A stretch of DNA of 7,305 bases from Candidatus Eisenbergiella stercorigallinarum. Its GTDB lineage: Bacteria; Bacillota; Clostridia; Lachnospirales; Lachnospiraceae. This document shows, piece by piece, positions 1 to 5,307 of this stretch; position 1 is the stretch's first letter, and every line of letters begins with the position of its first letter. Location of the stretch: positions 1 to 7,305 of the forward strand of contig DWUW01000026.1 of NCBI GenBank assembly GCA_019120525.1, given 5' to 3'. The position numbers and the translations under genes were made by a program. The notes below the pieces were generated by a model. That model had not been told where the DNA came from, did not search any database, and was given only the letters and a program-made list of their open reading frames with translations.

Positions 1-1511
1 TCCCGGGAACGGAGGTGGACTATGCGCTTCAGGTATGCAACGCCGTGCTGGATGTCTGGAAGCCTGCGCCGGAAAAGAAAGCCATCATCAATATCCCCAC
101 CACGGTGCAGGTGGCCATGCCCCATGTGTTCGCCTGCCAGGTGGAATATCTGCATAAACATTTGAAATACCGGGACGCTGTAATCCTGAGCGTCCATCCT
201 CACAATGATCGGGGCTGCGGCGTCAGCGACGCGGAATTCGGCGTGCTCGCCGGGGCGGACCGGGTGGAGGGGACGCTTTTCGGAAACGGGGAGCGGACCG
301 GGAACGTGGACATCGTCACGCTGGCCTTAAACATGGTCTGCCATGGGGTGGATCCGGGACTGGATCTTTCCCATATCATGGAGATCCGGGAGGTCTATGA
401 GCGGCTGACCCGCATGCGCGTATACGAGCGTTCCCCCTATGCGGGAGACCTGGTGTTCACCGCCTTTTCCGGTTCCCATCAGGACGCCATTTCCAAAGGG
501 ATGGCCTGGAGAAAGGAAGGAAAGAGCGGGAAGCGCTGGGAGGTTCCCTATCTTCCCATCGATCCGAAGGATGTGGGCAGGGAGTACGAGTCGGATGTGA
601 TCCGCATCAACAGCCAGTCCGGCAAGGGAGGCATCGCCTTTGTGCTGAAGGAAAACTTCGGGATCTCCCTGCCGGACGGCATGAAGGAGGAAGTGGGTTA
701 TCTGATGAAGGGCGTTTCAGACGGGCGGCACCGGGAGCTTTCCCCTTCGGATATTTATGATATTTTTGAGGAAACCTATATCGCGCCCCGTTCGGCGTTC
801 GACATCCCGGAGTGCCATTTCCGCCAGACGGACGGGATCACGGCGAGCGTGACGATCGCCGGGAACGGCGGCAGGCGCGTGGTGGAGGCACAGGGAAACG
901 GCCGGCTGGACGCGGTGAGCTGCGCGGTGAAGCTGTGCTTCGGCGTCAGCTATCAGCTCGCGGTGTATGAGGAGCACGCGGTCTCCCGCGGATCCTCTTC
1001 AAAGGCGGCGGCTTTCGTGGGCGTCCTGTATGAGGGAAGGATGTACTGGGGCGTGGGCATCGACGAGGATATCATCCGAAGCTCCATCTGCGCGCTGGTC
1101 TCTGCGGTAAACCGGATGCTCGCGGCGGAAGGGCTGACCGGAGAGCGGGAGGAGCGCCTGGTCCGGATCCTGCAGTATATCAGGGAAAACTACCGGGATG
1201 TGACGCTGGAAGGGACGGCGGAGTATTTTCACCTGTCCGGCCCTTACCTTTCCAAATATATCCGGAATAAATCCGGGATGACCTTCCAGGAGGCGGTTCG
1301 CGGCGTGCGGCTGAAAAAAGCGGCCTCCGCCCTGGTAAGGACCGGCCAGACGGTGGAAACGATCGCGGAGAGCGTGGGCTATGAAAGCGTGGAGCATTTC
1401 AGCCGCCTGTTTAAGAAAACCTATGGGATGACGCCGGTACAGTACCGGAACCGGAAGGAGAATACGAATCAGGATGTGCAGCAGATATCTGATCAGCGAC
1501 GGCATGTTTGA
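1..1511 (+). CDS. leuA: 2-isopropylmalate synthase fused to a C-terminal AraC-type DNA-binding domain (5' partial)
   Basis: LeuA condenses acetyl-CoA with 2-oxoisovalerate to give 2-isopropylmalate, the first step of leucine synthesis, in the cytoplasm. The frame is open to the left edge and the residues before the GTG at 15 (PGTE) already fit LeuA, so that GTG is internal; roughly 170-190 N-terminal residues are missing. Numbering from the GTG: HPHND at 61-65 gives the metal ligands His61 and His63; GNGERTGN at 90-97 gives the Asn97 ligand; FSGSH at 151-155 gives the catalytic His155. The yeast/actinobacterial LeuA subtype is suggested by the DRVEGTLFGNGERTGN and QSGKGG motifs. Residues about 257-369 are a complete leucine-binding regulatory domain ending in WGVGID...VSAVNR. 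After a linker of about ten residues, 380-480 form an AraC/XylS domain with two helix-turn-helix units (about 396-428 and 445-478, ending GMTPVQYR). No stop or frameshift separates the parts. Enzyme identity is very secure; the regulatory role of the fusion is inference. Confidence 0.93.
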   Translation, partial: PGTEVDYALQVCNAVLDVWKPAPEKKAIINIPTTVQVAMPHVFACQVEYLHKHLKYRDAVILSVHPHNDRGCGVSDAEFGVLAGADRVEGTLFGNGERTGNVDIVTLALNMVCHGVDPGLDLSHIMEIREVYERLTRMRVYERSPYAGDLVFTAFSGSHQDAISKGMAWRKEGKSGKRWEVPYLPIDPKDVGREYESDVIRINSQSGKGGIAFVLKENFGISLPDGMKEEVGYLMKGVSDGRHRELSPSDIYDIFEETYIAPRSAFDIPECHFRQTDGITASVTIAGNGGRRVVEAQGNGRLDAVSCAVKLCFGVSYQLAVYEEHAVSRGSSSKAAAFVGVLYEGRMYWGVGIDEDIIRSSICALVSAVNRMLAAEGLTGEREERLVRILQYIRENYRDVTLEGTAEYFHLSGPYLSKYIRNKSGMTFQEAVRGVRLKKAASALVRTGQTVETIAESVGYESVEHFSRLFKKTYGMTPVQYRNRKENTNQDVQQISDQRRHV

Positions 1512-1523
1512 GGCGCTGAAGGA

Positions 1524-1539
1524 AGGCTTGACAAAGCCT
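1524..1539. repeat. Short inverted repeat over the -35 box
   Basis: AGGCTT and AAGCCT form a perfect 6-bp inverted repeat around GACA, starting 12 bases after the leuA stop codon. No T-tract follows, so it is not an intrinsic terminator. It contains the TTGACA -35 hexamer of the next promoter, so it could be an operator half or a small hairpin at the end of the leuA message. It may also be chance. Confidence 0.4.
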
Positions 1540-1556
1540 GCGAGTTAGTATATACT
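1528..1556 (+). promoter_or_regulatory. Sigma-A promoter of the Cys-rich peptide / Fur-like pair
   Basis: TTGACA at 1528-1533, a 17-bp spacer and TATACT at 1551-1556 make a near-perfect housekeeping promoter. It lies 16 bases after the leuA stop and about 55 bases before the start codon at 1612. No terminator separates it from leuA, so read-through from leuA is also possible. Two inverted repeats overlap it, one on each hexamer, which suggests tight repression under some condition. Confidence 0.8.
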
Positions 1557-1559
1557 AAC
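1544..1559. promoter_or_regulatory. Perfect 16-bp palindromic operator covering the -10 box
   Basis: GTTAGTATATACTAAC is identical to its own reverse complement and encloses the TATACT -10 hexamer. The TTAG...CTAA arms recall binding sites of DtxR/IdeR/MntR-type metal regulators, while Fur-type boxes are usually arms around a single central base. A regulator bound here would block RNA polymerase directly. The binder is not known: a metal-responsive repressor encoded elsewhere, or the Fur-like protein of this operon, are the obvious candidates. Confidence 0.65.
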
Positions 1560-1611
1560 CGCGAAAAGGAAACGAAACGGAATTAATTATGATGAAGGAA
1601 GGAGCGGGCTC

Positions 1612-1836
1612 ATGATGTCATTTCTGATAAATAACGCGGGAACGGTCCTGACAGCGGCGGCCCTTCTTCTGGCAGTATTTCTGGTCGCGGGGAAGATGGC
1701 CCGGGACCGGAAGGCGGGAAAAGGGTGCTGCGGCGGAAGCTGCGCATGCTGCAGCGGGAACCGCGCGGACAGCAGGAACCACACAGAGGGCGGACATATG
1801 CCGCGGCGGAGCGGGCAGAAACAGGAAGGCGTATGA
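1612..1836 (+). CDS. FeoB-associated Cys-rich membrane peptide
   Basis: A 74-residue protein with a single hydrophobic span at about residues 10-27, then a basic stretch (KMARDRKAGKG) and a Cys cluster CCGGSCACC (Cys39, 40, 44, 46, 47). This is the layout of the FeoB-associated Cys-rich membrane proteins found beside the ferrous-iron permease FeoB in Firmicutes, where they are thought to help iron passage or to act as a small FeoC-like accessory; their exact role is not established. The positive residues after the span predict the Cys cluster lies in the cytoplasm. The tail after residue 50 is hydrophilic, contains two His residues, and is longer than I expect for the family. AGGAAGGAG at 1596-1604 precedes ATG 1612; a second ATG at 1615 is equally usable. 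No feoA or feoB lies between the promoter and this gene. It may therefore serve a distant FeoB or be a remnant of a feo locus. Confidence 0.75.
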   Translation: MMSFLINNAGTVLTAAALLLAVFLVAGKMARDRKAGKGCCGGSCACCSGNRADSRNHTEGGHMPRRSGQKQEGV

Positions 1837-1846
1837 GGAGGACAGG

Positions 1847-2296
1847 ATGGATACAGGCAGAAGAAGGCAGAAGACAGAAAAAGCGGGAAGAAAGGAACGG
1901 ATCCTGGCGGAACTGAAGCGCAACGGATTCCGGATCACTAGCCAGAGAAAGCTTCTGATCGACATCATCCTTTCCGATGAGTGTTCCTGCTGTAAGGAGA
2001 TTTATTATCAGGCGGTCCGGCAGGATCCCTCCATCGGGATCGCCACGGTGTACCGGATGGTGAAGACGCTGGAGGATATCGGAGCGATCAGCCGGAAAAA
2101 CATGTACCGGATCAGCTGCGATGCGGACTGCAGCTTCCGGGAAGGCTGTGTCCTGGTTCTGGACAATCAGGAGAGGGTAAGCCTGACCATGGAGGATTTC
2201 AGGGAGGCAGTCGGAGAAGTGCTTCGCCGCAAGGGCTACCTGGGGCAGGAAAAGGTGGAAACGGTCCTCTGGAATCCGGCTTATATGGAAGGCTAA
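1847..2296 (+). CDS. Fur-family transcriptional regulator with divergent metal sites
   Basis: A 149-residue Fur-like protein. Residues 16-90 form the winged helix: the segment GFRITSQRKLLIDII, then IGIATVYRMVKTLEDIGAI as recognition helix and wing, and YRIS closing the domain. Residues 90-145 keep the beta-beta-alpha-beta outline of the Fur dimerisation domain, so the protein is not truncated. However, the HHxHxxC signature that should follow the wing is absent, and no CxxC zinc pair is seen. Cysteines instead sit at 46, 48 and 49 (CSCC) and at 91, 95 and 101. Metal or redox sensing through these is possible but unproven. AGGAGG at 1836-1841 overlaps the upstream stop region and lies 5 bases before ATG 1847, so translation is coupled to the Cys-rich peptide. 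The pairing suggests control of iron uptake, perhaps including its own promoter. Family call is firm; the effector is unknown. Confidence 0.85.
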   Translation: MDTGRRRQKTEKAGRKERILAELKRNGFRITSQRKLLIDIILSDECSCCKEIYYQAVRQDPSIGIATVYRMVKTLEDIGAISRKNMYRISCDADCSFREGCVLVLDNQERVSLTMEDFREAVGEVLRRKGYLGQEKVETVLWNPAYMEG

Positions 2297-2349
2297 GGAT
2301 ATGGCGGGCGGGAAGGGATCCGGCAGAATGGCGGCTGTCGGAAACTGTG

Positions 2350-2390
2350 CGGGCGCATGGCGGAAAATGTCATGGGCCCGTCTTTTTTTT
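2350..2390 (+). terminator. Rho-independent terminator after the Fur-like gene
   Basis: A stem of about 12 bp pairs CGGGCGCATGGC (2350-2361) with GTCATGGGCCCG (2369-2380), with one mismatch and one G-U pair, around the loop GGAAAAT. It is followed directly by TCTTTTTTTT at 2381-2390. It ends the Cys-rich peptide/Fur-like transcript about 54 bases after the stop codon and insulates the hydrolase operon. Nothing else is evident between 2297 and 2349. Confidence 0.88.
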
Positions 2391-2391
2391 A

Positions 2392-2420
2392 TTGAAAACC
2401 GGGAACAGGGGTGAGATAAT
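2392..2420 (+). promoter_or_regulatory. Promoter of the hydrolase operon
   Basis: TTGAAA at 2392-2397, a 17-bp spacer and GATAAT at 2415-2420 resemble the housekeeping sigma consensus closely. The promoter begins immediately after the terminator T-tract. The predicted leader to the start codon at 2484 is about 55 bases and AT-rich, with no clear operator or riboswitch-like fold. Confidence 0.65.
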
Positions 2421-2483
2421 AAAATCTGATACCGGAAGCGGCATCAATGAAAAATTGGAAGAAAACGGAGGGGATCAGGTATT

Positions 2484-3296
2484 ATGGTTGTAAAAAAAGT
2501 TATGATCCATACGGATCACACACAGGCAGAGCTCACTACCTATTTTCTGGACAATTCACCGGAGATGGGGATGGACCGGAAGAGGCCGGTCGTGCTGATC
2601 TGTCCGGGAGGGGGATATGAATTCCTCTCTGACAGAGAGGCGGAGCCGGTGGCGCTTCGCATGTGCGGCATGGGCTTTCACGCCTGTGTGCTGCGCTACA
2701 GCATTGCGCCGGAAACCTTCCCGACCGCGCTGTGGGAGCTGGCGGCGTCGGTAAGCTGGCTTCGGGAGCATGCACAGGAGTATCATTTTGATGAAAAGAA
2801 GATCGTAGTCTGCGGCTTTTCCGCGGGAGCCCATCTGGCAGGAAGCCTCGGCGTGTTCTGGAACCGGGAGTTCCTGTCGGAGCTGACCGGCTTACCGAAG
2901 GAACAGATGCGGCCGGACCGGCTGATCCTGAGCTATCCCGTCATCACCTCCGGGAAGTATGCGCATATGGGTTCCTTTGAGAATCTGCTGGGGAAGGACA
3001 GCGATGACGAACAGAAGCGGGAATTCGTATCCCTGGAAAAGCAGGTGACGGCGGACATGCCCCGCACCTTCCTCTGGCATACCTTTGCGGACGACGCGGT
3101 GCCGGTGGAGAATTCCCTGCTGCTTGCGCAGGCCATGCGGGAGGCAGGCGTGTCCTTTGAACTGCACATTTTCCCGGACGGCGTGCACGGGCTGAGCCTT
3201 GCGGACGCGGAGACGGATAATGGAACCGGCGTGCAGATCGTGCCGGAGTGCGCGGTATGGCCGTCCCTTGCGGCGGACTGGATCCGGCGCGGCTGA
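2484..3296 (+). CDS. Alpha/beta-hydrolase, acetyl esterase/lipase type
   Basis: A 270-residue single-domain alpha/beta-hydrolase without a signal peptide or membrane span, so cytoplasmic. The oxyanion-hole segment PGGGY is at 41-45. The nucleophile elbow GFSAG at 111-115 gives Ser113. The acid is probably Asp203 in ADDAVPV, and the base is His235 in GVHG, completing a Ser-Asp-His triad. Order and length fit the esterase/lipase group that includes acetyl-xylan-esterase-like enzymes, which in gut Clostridia often remove acetyl groups from imported oligosaccharides. The substrate cannot be read from the sequence and no glycoside hydrolase is in view. The start at 2484 is supported by GGAGGGG at 2467-2473, with a slightly long 10-base spacing. 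The next gene begins 47 bases after the stop with no terminator between, so the two are probably co-transcribed. Family is confident; physiological substrate is unknown. Confidence 0.88.
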   Translation: MVVKKVMIHTDHTQAELTTYFLDNSPEMGMDRKRPVVLICPGGGYEFLSDREAEPVALRMCGMGFHACVLRYSIAPETFPTALWELAASVSWLREHAQEYHFDEKKIVVCGFSAGAHLAGSLGVFWNREFLSELTGLPKEQMRPDRLILSYPVITSGKYAHMGSFENLLGKDSDDEQKREFVSLEKQVTADMPRTFLWHTFADDAVPVENSLLLAQAMREAGVSFELHIFPDGVHGLSLADAETDNGTGVQIVPECAVWPSLAADWIRRG

Positions 3297-3343
3297 CAGG
3301 CGCGGACAGAGGAATACGGATAATAATAGAAAGGGAGCAGGAA

Positions 3344-4519
3344 ATGAGACAGGAAACGAAGGAAAAACTGAAGGCCCTGATGGACAGGGCCGTAGCGCAT
3401 CATGAGCTGGCAGGCGGCTGCCTGCTGGTAAGACAGCATAACGAGGAGGTGTGCTGCCTGGAAGCGGGCATGGCAGATGTGGAATCGGGAAAGCCCATCC
3501 AGCGGAACCAGATCTACCGCCTGTATTCCATGAGTAAGCCCATTGCGGGGGCCGCGGCCATGAAGCTGATGGAGGACGGGCTTCTGGACCTGGCGCAGCC
3601 AGTGTCGGAGTATCTGCCGTCCTTCGAAAATCCCATGGTGGAGCAGGACGGCAGGCTGGTGTGCGCGGACCGGCCGGTGCAGGTGAGGGATCTTCTGAAC
3701 ATGACCTCCGGATTGGTGTATAACGGAGACGCGGGGCTTGCGGGAAAACATGCGGACGCCGTATTCGCGGAGCAGGAAAGACGGCTTGGGACGGACCATC
3801 CCATGACCACCATGGAACTTGCGTCCCGCCTGGGAGAAGGCCCTCTCGCATTTCATCCGGGAAGCTCCTGGAGATACGGGACGGGAGCGGATATCATCGG
3901 AGCGGTGGTGGAAGCGGCTTCTGGCATGCGGTTCGGCGCTTATCTGGAAAAGTATTTCTTCGGCCCGCTGGGCATGAAGGATACGGGGTTTTTCGTGCCG
4001 GAGGAAAAGAGGGACAGGCTTGTGACCGTCTATCAGGCGGACGGAAGGGGCGGGCTGATCCCTTACCTGGGAGACCATCTGGGGATCTTAAACGGGATGA
4101 ATAAAAGCCCGGCCTTTGAGTCCGGCGGGGCAGGGCTGGTTTCCACGGCGGACGACTATGCCCGCTTCGCGCAGATGCTGTTAAACGGCGGAGAGCTGGA
4201 CGGCGTGCGTGTGCTGCAGCCCCGGACGGTGGAATTCATGGCTTCCGGCAGATTGACGGAGACGCAGAGAGAGGCTTTTGAGCGGAATTTTTCCACGATG
4301 CCTGGTTTTGAGTATGGAAACCTGATGCGCGTGATGCGCGCGCCGGGACGTTCCGCTACGCTGAATAACGTGGGCGAGTATGGCTGGGACGGCTGGCTTG
4401 GCTGCTATTTTTCCAACGACCCGGAAGCGGACATGACCATCCTGTTCATGATGCAGAAAACGGATTCCGGGCTTACGCCGCTGGTGCGCAGGCTGCGCAA
4501 TGTGATCATGAGCGAATGA
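3344..4519 (+). CDS. Beta-lactamase-family serine hydrolase (class C / EstB-like)
   Basis: The ATG at 3344 is chosen over an upstream in-frame ATG at 3248 that would overlap the preceding gene: GGGAG at 3333-3337 lies 6 bases before it and homology-like sequence begins just after. The 391-residue product has the penicillin-binding/class C beta-lactamase fold. The SxxK motif SMSK at 62-65 gives nucleophile Ser62 and Lys65. LLNMTSGLVY at 117-126 is typical of the family. Tyr178 in RYGTGAD is the likely YxN/YxS position, SGGAGLVST at 260-268 is also conserved, and GWDGW at 347-351 stands where the KTG/HxG motif is expected. No signal peptide or membrane anchor is seen, so it is probably a cytoplasmic esterase or amidase rather than a secreted beta-lactamase or a cell-wall enzyme. 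Its 3' end overlaps the convergent tetR gene by 14 bases. The substrate is unknown; hydrolysis of small esters alongside the upstream esterase is a reasonable guess. Confidence 0.88.
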   Translation: MRQETKEKLKALMDRAVAHHELAGGCLLVRQHNEEVCCLEAGMADVESGKPIQRNQIYRLYSMSKPIAGAAAMKLMEDGLLDLAQPVSEYLPSFENPMVEQDGRLVCADRPVQVRDLLNMTSGLVYNGDAGLAGKHADAVFAEQERRLGTDHPMTTMELASRLGEGPLAFHPGSSWRYGTGADIIGAVVEAASGMRFGAYLEKYFFGPLGMKDTGFFVPEEKRDRLVTVYQADGRGGLIPYLGDHLGILNGMNKSPAFESGGAGLVSTADDYARFAQMLLNGGELDGVRVLQPRTVEFMASGRLTETQREAFERNFSTMPGFEYGNLMRVMRAPGRSATLNNVGEYGWDGWLGCYFSNDPEADMTILFMMQKTDSGLTPLVRRLRNVIMSE

Positions 4520-5105
4520 TGGGCGGCGGCAGCATGGGGGAGAGCCCCTGGAGGATCATTTTTTCCACCAGAGCCGCCATACGTACGGGCGGCTCCGGCT
4601 CCTCCCGGTTCAGCCAGGACTGGATCAGGCCGATGCAGCCGGAGGTGATGAAGGCGTAGTAGTAGTCAAAATCCTCGGCCGGAGGCGCGCTTTCTCCCGG
4701 CAGCCGCAGAAGGCGCAGGCGGACGATCTCCTTCATCCGGTTGACGAAGGCCAGGTCCCCGTGAGGCCCCAGCAGGGTGCGGGCGATGAGCCGGTTATGG
4801 TCCAGGAAGGTGAAGATGTCCGTAAGCACCTGACAGAGCGCCGCTTCCTTCTGCGGGGCAAAATTTTTATCCAGGATCTCATTGAATTCCTGAAAAACAG
4901 AATCCTCCACCTGGGCGAGCATGTCGTAAACATCCCGGTAATGCAGATAGAAGGTTCCCCGGTTGATATCCGCCAGGTCGGAAAGCTCCTTGACGGAGAT
5001 ATCCCTGATGTCTTTTTCCTGCATGAGGGTCATCAGCCCCTCCAGGAGCAGTTTTTTTGTTTTCCGGACGCGCCGGTCCATCCGCCCGCCTGTCTTTTCC
5101 GCCAT
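4506..5105 (-). CDS. TetR/AcrR-family transcriptional repressor
   Basis: A 199-residue TetR-type regulator. The N-terminal DNA-binding domain spans about 10-60, with the helix-turn-helix at 36-57 (ISVKELSDLADINRGTFYLHY), a canonical TetR signature. The rest is a helical ligand and dimer domain. Its segment DYYYAFITSGCIGLIQSWL (147-165) resembles the C-terminal domain type of many Firmicutes TetR proteins (DhaS-like group). The start at 5105 is supported by AAGGAGG on the minus strand (5111-5117), 5 bases upstream; an internal ATG at residue 9 lacks such a site. The gene diverges from the MMPL-type transporter, the usual layout for a repressor of an exporter, and probably also controls itself through the shared spacer. 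Its last 14 coding bases overlap the end of the serine hydrolase gene in antisense. The ligand is unknown. Confidence 0.92.
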   Translation of the reverse strand: MAEKTGGRMDRRVRKTKKLLLEGLMTLMQEKDIRDISVKELSDLADINRGTFYLHYRDVYDMLAQVEDSVFQEFNEILDKNFAPQKEAALCQVLTDIFTFLDHNRLIARTLLGPHGDLAFVNRMKEIVRLRLLRLPGESAPPAEDFDYYYAFITSGCIGLIQSWLNREEPEPPVRMAALVEKMILQGLSPMLPPPIIRS

Positions 5106-5170
5106 GGCCGCCTCCTTGCCGGGACCGCCGTCCTTCGGGATAAGACGGCAGATTTGTGAAAAATCTATAA

Positions 5171-5199
5171 ATTCTCAACACAATTCATGAAAGTGTCGA
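5171..5199 (-). promoter_or_regulatory. Possible promoter of tetR
   Basis: Read on the minus strand, TCGACA (5194-5199) and GAGAAT (5171-5176) are separated by 17 bp: 5/6 and 4/6 matches to the consensus. The perfect 8-bp palindrome TTCATGAA (5184-5191) lies in the spacer. This is the best candidate in the spacer but only moderate in quality. Confidence 0.4.
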
Positions 5200-5218
5200 T
5201 TAACAAACGTTGCCGGCC

Positions 5219-5232
5219 ACAATGACCATTGT
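5219..5232. promoter_or_regulatory. Inverted repeat, candidate TetR operator
   Basis: ACAATG-AC-CATTGT is a perfect inverted repeat with 6-bp arms and a 2-bp centre. It overlaps the first four bases of the transporter -35 box and lies about 20 bp outside the predicted tetR -35, so one bound dimer could repress both directions. Size and position suit a TetR-family operator; which protein binds is inferred from the neighbouring gene. Confidence 0.5.
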
Positions 5233-5257
5233 AATCCGACAGCAGCCCCATTATAAT
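5229..5257 (+). promoter_or_regulatory. Promoter of the MMPL-type transporter
   Basis: TTGTAA at 5229-5234, a 17-bp spacer and a perfect TATAAT at 5252-5257 precede the transporter start by about 50 bases. The -35 overlaps the candidate operator at 5219-5232. The leader downstream contains CAACAGTTG and AACAAATGTT, short palindromic words of unknown meaning. Confidence 0.72.
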
Positions 5258-5307
5258 ATACAACAGTTGGAAAATCAACAAATGTTAATTATCTGGAGGA
5301 AAAGCAG

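Noticed and set aside
1524..1539. Intrinsic terminator of leuA
   Set aside because: The 6-bp stem is not followed by a T-tract.
1589..1615. Eight-codon ATG reading frame overlapping the start of the Cys-rich gene, possible leader peptide
   Set aside because: It spans the ribosome binding site of the real gene, has no ribosome binding site of its own that I can see, and no attenuator fold accompanies it; likely chance.
3248..3343. N-terminal extension of the serine hydrolase from an upstream ATG
   Set aside because: It would overlap the preceding gene by 49 bases, lacks a ribosome binding site and encodes no family-like sequence, while ATG 3344 has a good site.
2892..4078. Long minus-strand open frames (319 and 381 codons) opposite the two hydrolase genes
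   Set aside because: They are antisense to two well-supported hydrolase genes, are rich in Pro, Arg and His as expected for shadows of GC-rich codons, and show no recognisable domain or good ribosome binding site.
4535..4564. GC-rich hairpin and T-run as terminator of the hydrolase operon
   Set aside because: The stem is only about 4-5 bp and the T-run lies about a dozen bases further downstream, inside tetR coding sequence; too weak to call.
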